Positions 14,330 to 20,104 of a DNA stretch of 20,104 bases are shown here, in pieces. Every line of letters begins with the position of its first letter. Position 1 is the first letter of the stretch. Both the position numbers and the translations under genes were made by a program. The notes under the pieces are model-generated. The model saw nothing but the letters and a program-made list of their open reading frames with translations. It was not told where the DNA came from and ran no database searches. Source of the stretch: an uncultured Alphaproteobacteria bacterium. GTDB taxonomy: Bacteria > Pseudomonadota > Alphaproteobacteria > Rhizobiales > Ancalomicrobiaceae. The stretch covers positions 1 through 20,104 of the forward strand of contig CALFRR010000023.1 of assembly GCA_937919435.1 (NCBI GenBank). The letters are read 5' to 3'.

Positions 14330-14379
14330 GGGGCGCGCGCCCGACGGCCGGGGTCGCGGTCGGTCGAAGCGTGCGCCCC
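14330..14379. terminator. Bidirectional hairpin between convergent permease and iron-sulfur protein genes
   Basis: The arms ggggcgc (14330-14336) and gcgcccc (14373-14379) pair, with a second inner pairing of ccgac with gtcgg. It lies in the 69-base space between two convergent stop codons, where a shared terminator is expected. There is no T-run. Confidence 0.5.
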
Positions 14380-14385
14380 GCCGGG

Positions 14386-15843
14386 TCAGTCGCCGGGCTC
14401 GGCCCGGGGGGCGCGGCGCAGTGCTTCGGCGAGGATCTCGACGGGGTGCCGCACCTCGTGGGGCGACATCTGTCGGAACTGGACCCGGCACCCCAGGCAT
14501 TCGGTGACCACCATGTCGGGCTCGGCGGCGGCGGTGCGGGCCATCAGCCCGCGCCCCATCGCCAGGGACGCCGCATGGAACGTCTCCTTGAAGCCCATGA
14601 TGCCGCCGAGGCCGCAGCAGTCGTCGGGCCGGCCGACCGATTCGATCCGGGTACCGGCGATCCCTTCGAGGAGTTCGTACCAGGGACGGCCGATCGCCTG
14701 TTCGCGCAGATGGCAGGGCGGGAAATAGGCGAGCTTCTCGGAGGTCACCGCCTCGGGCAGACGCAGCCCACCCTCGGCGGCGAGATCGCGCAGATACTCG
14801 CCGAGTTCCCAGGTGTGGGCGGCGACGTCGATGCGCAGCGACGGATCGACGTCGGCGAAATAGCCGTCGTCCTCGCCTTCGCCGGCGTAGGGACGCACCG
14901 CGATCTGGTTGATCACCCAGGTGTCGTGGAAGCCGGCGGCGGCCGAACCGAGCCGGCCGGTGGGCACGAGCGCCTCTTCGACCAGCCCTTCGCGCACCCG
15001 CTCGACGTCGCCGTCCTCCTCGGCGAGGAGGCGGCGGATCTCGGCCCGGCGGGCCTCCGAGAAACGGGCACCGCGGGCGAGGACCGTCTTGAAGGCGAAA
15101 CTGCAGGTCGGGCAGGCGCTGACCACGTCGAAGCCGGCCTCGATCGCCTGCCGAAGCACCGGCAGGTTGGTCTCGGCGAGCCGACGGGTACGCGGCCGAT
15201 CGCCCTCGAGATAGGTCGGCATGCCGCAGCATTCCTGCGGCGGCACCCAGACGGCGATGCCGTTCGCCTCCAGCACCTCGACCGTCGCCTTCGCCACCTC
15301 GGGGAAGAAATGGCGGGCGGTGCAGCCGACGAAATAGGCGACCTTGCGACCGTTCACGCGCGGCATCGCGGTCAGTCCGCGCCGCTTCGCCCAGGCGTCG
15401 AAACCCTCCTTCGGCACGTCGGGCAGACGCCGCTCGGGATGGACGCCGACCGCACGTTTCAGAAGGCCGCCGGCCGGCGACTTCAGGAGCGCGTCGGCGA
15501 CGGCCGGCAGAGTGCCGCAGAGCCGCCCGACGAGCCGGACGTCCTCGATCAGCCGGACGGTCCAGGGCAGGCCGTCGCGCGCGATCTGGGCATCCTTGGA
15601 GCGGCGGATCTCGGTCTGGATCGGGGCGCAGGGGCACTGGCCGCAGGAGTTGCACATGTCGATCATGTCGGCGAGTTCCCTCGCCTCGGGCCGGATGCCG
15701 TGGTCGCGGATCCGGTCGGCGATGGTGAACAGGCGCGGGAAGAACTGGCAGGGTGCCTCGTCGAGGATCTCGCGGCACTGATCGCAGTTGGCGCAGTGGG
15801 TCAGCACGCCACGGGCGATCGTCTCGGGGGTCACGTCGGCCAT
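14386..15843 (-). CDS. Two-CCG-domain iron-sulfur oxidoreductase (GlpC/HdrD-like)
   Basis: A 485-residue probable electron-transfer protein. The N-terminal part has two cysteine clusters, CANCDQC followed by Cys 8 residues later (about 17-32), and CNSCGQCPC (about 64-72). Both depart from the ferredoxin pattern CxxCxxCxxxCP. Two complete CCG domains follow: GC..ECCGMPTY..CPTC, and PCHL..DCCGLGG..ECLGC, the type that binds a noncubane or [4Fe-4S] centre in heterodisulfide reductase HdrD/HdrB and in GlpC. No membrane segment is visible. The start at 15841-15843 has GGAGTGA upstream. It is the last gene of the AOR cluster, 44 bases after the small ubiquitin-like gene, which suggests it takes electrons from AOR and hands them to a quinone-linked or other partner. 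The partner is not in the window. Confidence 0.88.
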   Translation of the reverse strand: MADVTPETIARGVLTHCANCDQCREILDEAPCQFFPRLFTIADRIRDHGIRPEARELADMIDMCNSCGQCPCAPIQTEIRRSKDAQIARDGLPWTVRLIEDVRLVGRLCGTLPAVADALLKSPAGGLLKRAVGVHPERRLPDVPKEGFDAWAKRRGLTAMPRVNGRKVAYFVGCTARHFFPEVAKATVEVLEANGIAVWVPPQECCGMPTYLEGDRPRTRRLAETNLPVLRQAIEAGFDVVSACPTCSFAFKTVLARGARFSEARRAEIRRLLAEEDGDVERVREGLVEEALVPTGRLGSAAAGFHDTWVINQIAVRPYAGEGEDDGYFADVDPSLRIDVAAHTWELGEYLRDLAAEGGLRLPEAVTSEKLAYFPPCHLREQAIGRPWYELLEGIAGTRIESVGRPDDCCGLGGIMGFKETFHAASLAMGRGLMARTAAAEPDMVVTECLGCRVQFRQMSPHEVRHPVEILAEALRRAPRAEPGD

Positions 15844-15887
15844 CGCGGCTCACTCCGCTGTTCGTTCGCCTCGGACGACGGTCCGCT

Positions 15888-16190
15888 TCAGGATCCGCTC
15901 GGGCGGCGCCAGATGCCGAGGCAGAAGCGGTGCGGTCCCGGTACGCCCGGCGGGACCAGCGCGACGCGATCGCCCGGCCGGATCACCGCATCGGCGAGCC
16001 CGATCGCCTTGTGGTTGACGAACAGCGATTCGACCGCGTCGAAGGAGACGTCGAGCCGGACCAGGAGTTCGAAACCGTCGATCGGACCGGCGAGCGGCAG
16101 ACGATGCGGCGACGTCCAACCGCGGGCCCGGAACAGCCCGGCGAGATCCATGAAGCCGACCACTTCGACGGTATCGGGCGTTCCGTTCAT
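15888..16190 (-). CDS. Small MoaD/ThiS-like (beta-grasp) protein without C-terminal diglycine
   Basis: A 100-residue protein. The second half, with ESLFVNHKAIGLADAVIRPGDRVALVPPG (about 54-82), has the pattern of MoaD/ThiS beta-grasp proteins (a short strand, a hydrophobic loop, then GDRVALxPP). The first 40 residues are less clear. It ends in WRRPSGS instead of the Gly-Gly that a sulfur carrier needs for adenylation, so it is unlikely to be an ordinary sulfur donor. Its ATG overlaps the stop of the MoeB-like gene (ATGA, 16187-16190), which implies translational coupling and a role linked to that protein. It could be a structural or chaperone partner for AOR cofactor insertion; that is conjecture. 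Confidence 0.65.
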   Translation of the reverse strand: MNGTPDTVEVVGFMDLAGLFRARGWTSPHRLPLAGPIDGFELLVRLDVSFDAVESLFVNHKAIGLADAVIRPGDRVALVPPGVPGPHRFCLGIWRRPSGS

Positions 16191-16948
16191 CCGGGCACTC
16201 CTGCGATCGCTTCGACCTCCGTCGGTTCGACGGCGAAATCCATGTCGAGCAGATCGACGTTCAGCATCCGCCGGACCAGCGGTTCGCCGAGGCCGAGGAT
16301 CAGTTTCAACACTTCGGTGGCGGCGAGGGTGCCGAGCACCCCGGGCACCACGCCGAGGATGCCGACCTGGGCACAGGTGGCCACCCGCCCCTCCTCCGGG
16401 ACCCGCAGCAGATCGTGCAGGCCGGGATTCGGCATGCCGTCGGGGCCGGTCTCCCAGGGTTTCAACACGGTGAGCCAACCCCAGAATTCCTGCACGCCGG
16501 CGGTGACCAGCGGCACCTTCCGAGCGGCGCAGGCGTCGGCGAGGAGGAAGCGTGTGGGGAAGTTGTCGACCCCGTCGACGACCACGTCCCAGCCCTCGAC
16601 GATCCCGCCGACGTTTCCCTCGTCGAGGCGGACCGGGTGGGAACGGACCTCGACGTGCGGGTTCAGCCCTCGGATCGCCGCAGCGGCACTCTCCACCTTC
16701 GGCCGGCCGACGTCGGCGGTCGCATGGATCACCTGCCGTTGCAGATTCGAGAGCGAGACGACGTCGTCGTCGACGATGCCGAGAGTGCCGATGCCCGCGG
16801 CGGCGAGATAGAGCAGCGCGGGCGATCCGAGACCACCGGCGCCGACGACCAGAACCCGGGCGGCCTTCAGCTTCTGCTGACCCGGACCGCCGACGTCGCG
16901 GAGCACGATGTGGCGCGCGTAGCGCTCGGTTTCTTCCCGCGAGAACAT
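16187..16948 (-). CDS. MoeB/ThiF/HesA-family adenylyltransferase lacking zinc cysteine pairs
   Basis: A 253-residue E1-like protein that would adenylate the C-terminus of a MoaD-type carrier. Visible motifs are the nucleotide-binding GAGGLG (36-41), SNLQRQ (67-72), VGRPKVESA (80-88), DGVDNFPTR (125-133) and TCAQVGILG with Cys192. The family's zinc site of two CxxC pairs is missing: the first should lie about 15-20 residues before Cys192 (region 170-185, no Cys) and the last near the C-terminus, which has none. It starts 8 bases after the MoaD gene and overlaps the next gene by 4 bases. It is probably dedicated to charging the adjacent MoaD for pterin sulfuration in this cluster. ThiF-like or HesA-like substrates are alternatives. 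Confidence 0.9.
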   Translation of the reverse strand: MFSREETERYARHIVLRDVGGPGQQKLKAARVLVVGAGGLGSPALLYLAAAGIGTLGIVDDDVVSLSNLQRQVIHATADVGRPKVESAAAAIRGLNPHVEVRSHPVRLDEGNVGGIVEGWDVVVDGVDNFPTRFLLADACAARKVPLVTAGVQEFWGWLTVLKPWETGPDGMPNPGLHDLLRVPEEGRVATCAQVGILGVVPGVLGTLAATEVLKLILGLGEPLVRRMLNVDLLDMDFAVEPTEVEAIAGVPG

Positions 16949-16956
16949 CGATGCGC

Positions 16957-17181
16957 CTATCCGCCGCCGACCAGCGGGAAGATCGCCAGGGCATCGCCTT
17001 CGACCAGGACGCGATCGGTCTCGACGTGGCGGCCGCGGACGAACAGCATCCCGACCTCCGGTTCGTCGATGTCGAGGGCGCGCAACACGTCGGCGACGGT
17101 GGTGCCCTCGGCGACGTCACGTTCGGCTACCCGGAAACGATCCTGCCGGAACGTCGCGAACAATTTGATGGTGATCAGCAT
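16957..17181 (-). CDS. moaD: MoaD-family sulfur carrier protein ending in Gly-Gly-Gly
   Basis: A 74-residue beta-grasp protein, normal length for the small subunit of molybdopterin synthase. The N-terminal strand MLITIKLFATFRQ, the central LFVRGRHVETDRVLVEGDALAIFPLVGGG and the C-terminal Gly-Gly (here GGG) are as expected for a carrier that is adenylated and thiocarboxylated. It lies 42 bases after the AOR gene, with GGAGAGAA upstream, and directly before the MoeB-like gene. No moaE or moaA is present here, so it probably serves an AOR-specific cofactor step or doubles as the cell's MoaD. AOR clusters in other organisms often contain such a MoaD-like gene. Confidence 0.9.
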   Translation of the reverse strand: MLITIKLFATFRQDRFRVAERDVAEGTTVADVLRALDIDEPEVGMLFVRGRHVETDRVLVEGDALAIFPLVGGG

Positions 17182-17223
17182 GTTCTCTCCGTTCCGGCAG
17201 GAAGTTCAGAGGAGTGGAAGTCC

Positions 17224-18954
17224 TCAGAAATTCCAGAAGGTCGCCAGTTCCTTCTGGTCCATGTCCCACTTGGCGTCGTGCGGCGCGATCGACTCGAGTT
17301 CGAAGAACTCCGGCAGACGATCGGTCTCGGGGCCGAGGCCGGCGGCGAGGTTGAAGGCGTGCTCGATCTTCAACACGTTCTTGCCCAGCGCCACCACGTC
17401 GTCACCGGTGAGGGCGAGCCCGTAACGGGCGTTGAGCATCTCGACCACCGAACCGAGGCAGGCCGGAATGTCCAGCGCCGGGAAGGCGATGAACAGGCAG
17501 AGGCCGGTCGAATCGACCGCCGCGGTGGCGATCTGCAGATTGCGCGACAGCTCGACCTGTCCGTCGTTCTTCAGCGGATCGACCTTGCCGCCGACGTTGA
17601 GGATGTTGGTGGCGATGGCGTAGCCGGCGGTGTGGTCGGCCCCCATCGTGGTGGTCGCGTAGGTGACGCCGATGCCCTTGATCGGACGCGGATCGTAGGC
17701 CGGGATCGCCTGGTTCTTGACGACCGGGATACGGGTCAGGCCATAGGCGCGGCCGACGTGGCCGGTGCCGCCGCCGAGCAGACGGCCGAGCGGGGTCGCC
17801 TTGGCGATGTCCTCGCGCAGAAGCTGGAGCATCCGCGCGCCGTCGCCCCAGGGCAGCAGGCCGGCTTCCATGGCGACGGCGAACATCACCGGCGTCTCGA
17901 TCGAATCGACACCGAGGTCGTCCATGACGTTGTCGATCTCGGCGATGACGTCGAGGTCCTTGATCATCCCGTCGGCGCCGAGCGCCCAGATGGTCTCGTA
18001 CTCGAAGCCCGAGGTCAGATACTTGCCGTCCTTGTCGTTGTAGACCTGGCTGCACTGGATCTGACAGGCCGGCGAGCAGGGATGGCTCGGCTCGCCTTCG
18101 CGGGCGACGATGTTGTCGTACATCTGCTCGCCGGAGATCTGGTCGTGATGATCGCACTGACCGGTCGTGAAGTTCTTGGTCGGCAGACCGCCGGCCTCGT
18201 TGATCACGTTGACCAGCACCGCGGTGCCGTACTTCTTCAGGCCCTGGCCGGAGACCGGATGGTCGGCCAGCGTCTTGGTGAAGGTGCGGTTGGCCTCCTT
18301 GAACTTGGCCGGATCGGCGAGGGCCAGCGGAGCGCCGCCGGTCGGATCGATCGCCAGCAGCTTGACCCGCTTGGAACCCATCACCGCACCGAGACCGCCG
18401 CGGCCGAAGCTGCGGATCTTGCTCTCGGGGTCCTTCACCGAGATGTTCGAGATCGCCATCATGTGCTCGCCCGCCGGGCCGAGCGTGATGACCCCGAAGT
18501 CCTCGCCGTGGCGGGCGTTGATCTTCTCCACCGTGGCGAAGGTGCCGAGGCCGAGGGTCTCGGTCTCCTCACGGATCTCGACGCCGTCCTTGCCGACCAC
18601 CAGCGCATACCATGCGTCGCCGGCCGGCTGGCCTTCGACGATGATCGCCTTGATGCCGAGGCGCGCGATGATCCGCGAAGAGGTGCCGCCGGCCGAGCTC
18701 TCCTTGATGCCACCTGTCAAGGGGCTCTTGGCACCACAGGAGAACCGGCCGGCGTTCGAGGCGGCCGTGCCCGAGAGCAGGCCGGGAGCGAAGACCAGCT
18801 TGTTGTTCGGTCCGAGCGGATGGCAGGTCGGCGGGACTTCCGCCGCGACGATCGTCGACGTCAGGGCGCGACCGCCGAGACCGGCCCATTCCGCCGGAAC
18901 CGGTTCCACCTTGACCGAGAGGTCGGTCATGTTCACGCGGTAGATCTTGTGCAT
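17224..18954 (-). CDS. aor: Aldehyde:ferredoxin oxidoreductase (tungsten/molybdenum bis-pterin enzyme)
   Basis: A 576-residue member of the AOR family, slightly shorter than the typical ~600. It oxidises aldehydes to acids with low-potential electron output, or the reverse. The N-terminal pterin domain holds GLGGRA (25-30), TGGIKESSAGG (80-90) and RSFGRGGLGAVMGSKRVK (181-198). The cluster cysteines are C293, C297 and C301 in the order C-x3-C-x3-C, plus C486 in DSTGLCLF. The more common AOR spacing is C-x2-C-x3-C. Conserved pterin/active-site stretches AIPAYDPRPIKGIG and TMGADHTAGYA follow. ATG at 18952-18954 gives the canonical MHKIYRVNM start with an AGGAA ribosome site; an open extension to 19023 is rejected. 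No ferredoxin gene is adjacent, so the two-CCG protein may be its acceptor. Metal identity (W or Mo) cannot be read directly. Confidence 0.94.
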   Translation of the reverse strand: MHKIYRVNMTDLSVKVEPVPAEWAGLGGRALTSTIVAAEVPPTCHPLGPNNKLVFAPGLLSGTAASNAGRFSCGAKSPLTGGIKESSAGGTSSRIIARLGIKAIIVEGQPAGDAWYALVVGKDGVEIREETETLGLGTFATVEKINARHGEDFGVITLGPAGEHMMAISNISVKDPESKIRSFGRGGLGAVMGSKRVKLLAIDPTGGAPLALADPAKFKEANRTFTKTLADHPVSGQGLKKYGTAVLVNVINEAGGLPTKNFTTGQCDHHDQISGEQMYDNIVAREGEPSHPCSPACQIQCSQVYNDKDGKYLTSGFEYETIWALGADGMIKDLDVIAEIDNVMDDLGVDSIETPVMFAVAMEAGLLPWGDGARMLQLLREDIAKATPLGRLLGGGTGHVGRAYGLTRIPVVKNQAIPAYDPRPIKGIGVTYATTTMGADHTAGYAIATNILNVGGKVDPLKNDGQVELSRNLQIATAAVDSTGLCLFIAFPALDIPACLGSVVEMLNARYGLALTGDDVVALGKNVLKIEHAFNLAAGLGPETDRLPEFFELESIAPHDAKWDMDQKELATFWNF

Positions 18955-19135
18955 TTCCTGCTCCCCGTCTCGGCTCGAGCGCCGCCGACCCGAAGCGGTC
19001 CGCGACGCCTTCGGAGCGCACATGGGCGCCCTCTTCGAACGACATTGAATGCCGCGACGATCCGGAAATACACTCCGCAGGAAATATTATTATGCGACGC
19101 GAATCACAACCGAGGTCGTTCGCCGAACAGGTATT
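18955..19135 (-). promoter_or_regulatory. Upstream region of the AOR gene with direct repeats and an AT-rich patch
   Basis: The 181 bases contain no gene. A 7-base word GGAAATA occurs at 19064-19070 and 19080-19086, 16 bases apart, next to an AT-rich patch (gaaatattattatg, 19081-19094) in otherwise GC-rich DNA. A short palindrome gttcgccgaac is at about 19119-19129. These could be the AOR promoter and operator; I found no reliable -35/-10 or sigma-54 match and no metal-pterin riboswitch. Confidence 0.4.
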
Positions 19136-19525
19136 TCAGTCTTTCTCGACGACTCTCGCAGCGACAGGGACGCCGTCGGATACTTCGACAGGGGAGGAAA
19201 CCACGAGTTCGTCCAGGGCACACAGATGCGGTGTCGCAATACGCGACACTTCTGCCTCGAGTGCCCGCCAGCGAGCCACGATGTCACGGCCGAGGTCGGT
19301 CAACTCCGCTCCGCCGAGCCCTCCGGTGGTGCCGACGACCACCGGTCGGCCGAAGGCCTTGTTCATGTGGTCGACCAGATCCCAGCCGCGTCGGTAGTTC
19401 ATGCCGAGGGCCCTCGCGGCGGCGGAAATCGAGCCGGTCCGGCCGATTTCCTCGAGCAGACGAACCTTCCCGTGACCGATGCGGGAGTCCGTGCCGACCT
19501 TCAGTTGGAGCCTGAGCGAGATCAT
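19136..19525 (-). CDS. Stand-alone ModE-type N-terminal DNA-binding domain protein
   Basis: A 129-residue regulator corresponding to only the winged-helix part of ModE (full ModE is ~260). Diagnostic stretches are IGHGKVRLLEEIGRTGSISAAARALGMNYRRGWDLVDHMNKAFG (about 16-59) and the wing TTGGLGGAELTDLGRDIV (66-83). No MOP/TOBE oxyanion-binding domain follows, so it cannot sense molybdate or tungstate in the classical way; the last 30 residues (with an isolated Cys102) match nothing I recognise. It lies upstream of and collinear with AOR, 181 bases away, and divergent from moeA, so it likely controls one or both. Autonomous ModE-N domains are known in alphaproteobacteria. Confidence 0.88.
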   Translation of the reverse strand: MISLRLQLKVGTDSRIGHGKVRLLEEIGRTGSISAAARALGMNYRRGWDLVDHMNKAFGRPVVVGTTGGLGGAELTDLGRDIVARWRALEAEVSRIATPHLCALDELVVSSPVEVSDGVPVAARVVEKD

Positions 19526-19669
19526 GCCGCCCTCCCTCGAAACGACCCGCGACGAGTGTAGCGGATCCCTCCTCCCGACAGAACGTCCGCATCACCATCG
19601 GCTTGTACATCGCTCGACAGTTCGACACGATCGCGCCCGCCCGAACGCCTCACCACCCGGAGCCGACGC
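19526..19669. promoter_or_regulatory. Divergent intergenic region between the ModE-like gene and moeA
   Basis: These 144 bases must hold both divergent promoters and ribosome sites, including GGAG (19659-19662) before moeA. I could not identify -35/-10 boxes, a ModE-type palindrome or a strong inverted repeat by eye. Confidence 0.4.
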
Positions 19670-20104
19670 ATGGCCCAGTTGACCAGCGACACCTTCGCCT
19701 TCGGCGGCGAGCTGATGTCGATCGAAACGGCGATCGCCGCGATGGCCACCCGCGTCCCGCCGGTCGCCGAAATCGAGACGGTGCCGCTCGACGCCGCCGA
19801 GGGCCGGGTCGTCGCCGACACGATCGTCGCGCCGATCGATCTGCCGGTCTTCGCCAATTCGGCGGTCGACGGCTGGGCGGTCGCCTTCGACGACCTCGCC
19901 GCATCGGGAACCACGGTGCTGCCGGTCGCCGGGCGGGTCACCGCCGGCGCGGCGGCGGGAGCCGCGCTCCGCGGCCATGCGGTGCGGATCTTCACCGGCG
20001 CGCCGATGCCGGAAGGCACCGACACGGTGTTCATGCAGGAGGACGTACGGGTCACGGAAGCCGGCGCGGTGGCGCTGCCCGCGGGGCTGGCGCGGGGCGC
20101 CAAC
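19670..20104 (+). CDS. moeA: Molybdopterin molybdenumtransferase MoeA, N-terminal part (3' end outside window)
   Basis: The frame is open from ATG at 19670 to the last base (145 codons). It reads as the MoeA N-terminus: SIETAIAAMATRV with LDAAEGRVVADTIVAPIDLPVFANSAVDGWAV (about 38-70), the canonical motif containing the S/D-V-DGYA-type loop, then RVTAGAAAG and the IFTGAPMPEGTDTVFMQED block. MoeA inserts the metal into adenylated pterin. GGAG eight bases upstream supports the start. Its position beside the ModE-like regulator and AOR cluster suggests it may be an AOR- or tungsten-dedicated paralogue, but it could equally be the general housekeeping gene. Confidence 0.9.
   Translation, partial: MAQLTSDTFAFGGELMSIETAIAAMATRVPPVAEIETVPLDAAEGRVVADTIVAPIDLPVFANSAVDGWAVAFDDLAASGTTVLPVAGRVTAGAAAGAALRGHAVRIFTGAPMPEGTDTVFMQEDVRVTEAGAVALPAGLARGAN

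Noticed and set aside
18955..19135. Metal-pterin (Moco/tungsten cofactor) riboswitch upstream of AOR
   Set aside because: I looked for a long structured, conserved leader and saw only short repeats and an AT-rich patch; the space is too small and unstructured to support the call.
1..20104. CRISPR array, tRNA, rRNA, insertion sequence or phage genes
   Set aside because: No regularly spaced repeats, no cloverleaf-like segment with a recognisable T-loop, and no transposase or integrase motifs were found in the intergenic regions or genes.

Overview
The window is very GC-rich with tightly packed genes. Sigma-54 regulation, cobalamin riboswitches, a ModE-type DNA-binding domain and the protein styles suggest an alphaproteobacterium with an anaerobic or facultative side. 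That assignment rests on style and gene content only; there is no rRNA or other marker here.

Left block (1-10656). A sigma-54 enhancer-binding regulator, cut by the window edge, runs on the + strand. It converges on a roughly 9-kb minus-strand gene run: a DASS/SLC13-type anion transporter, the alpha, beta and gamma subunits of a 2-oxoacid:ferredoxin oxidoreductase (KorABC type), an FAD/NAD(P) oxidoreductase carrying its own 2[4Fe-4S] ferredoxin tail, phosphate butyryltransferase, butyrate kinase and a D-2-hydroxyacid dehydrogenase. A near-perfect -24/-12 promoter (10640-10656) precedes the transporter, with palindromic sites further upstream. Read together: an organic anion is imported, a 2-oxoacid is oxidised to acyl-CoA with electrons passing to NAD(P), and Ptb/Buk turn the acyl-CoA into a free acid plus ATP. 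The dehydrogenase interconverts 2-oxo and 2-hydroxy acids.

Middle block (10657-14316). Two separate cobalamin riboswitches lie in tandem on the + strand. The first precedes a protein that is only the N-terminal (non-catalytic) half of cobalamin-independent methionine synthase MetE. The second precedes an NCS1-family (cytosine/purine-type) permease. This is the least explained part of the window: a probably B12-repressed pair made of an orphan MetE-N domain and a nucleobase-type transporter.

Right block (14317-20104). A minus-strand tungsten/molybdenum enzyme cluster: a stand-alone ModE-like HTH protein, an aldehyde:ferredoxin oxidoreductase (AOR), a MoaD-type sulfur carrier ending in Gly-Gly-Gly, a MoeB/ThiF-like adenylyltransferase lacking the usual zinc CxxC pairs, a small ubiquitin-fold-like protein with no C-terminal diglycine, and a two-CCG-domain iron-sulfur protein (GlpC/HdrD-like). 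A divergent moeA, cut by the window end, follows. The block looks like an AOR with dedicated metal-pterin cofactor genes and a candidate electron-transfer partner.

Most genes have recognisable Shine-Dalgarno sequences. Several gene boundaries carry long perfect hairpins, most strikingly two between the convergent regulator and dehydrogenase genes. I saw no tRNA, rRNA, CRISPR array, insertion sequence or phage gene.
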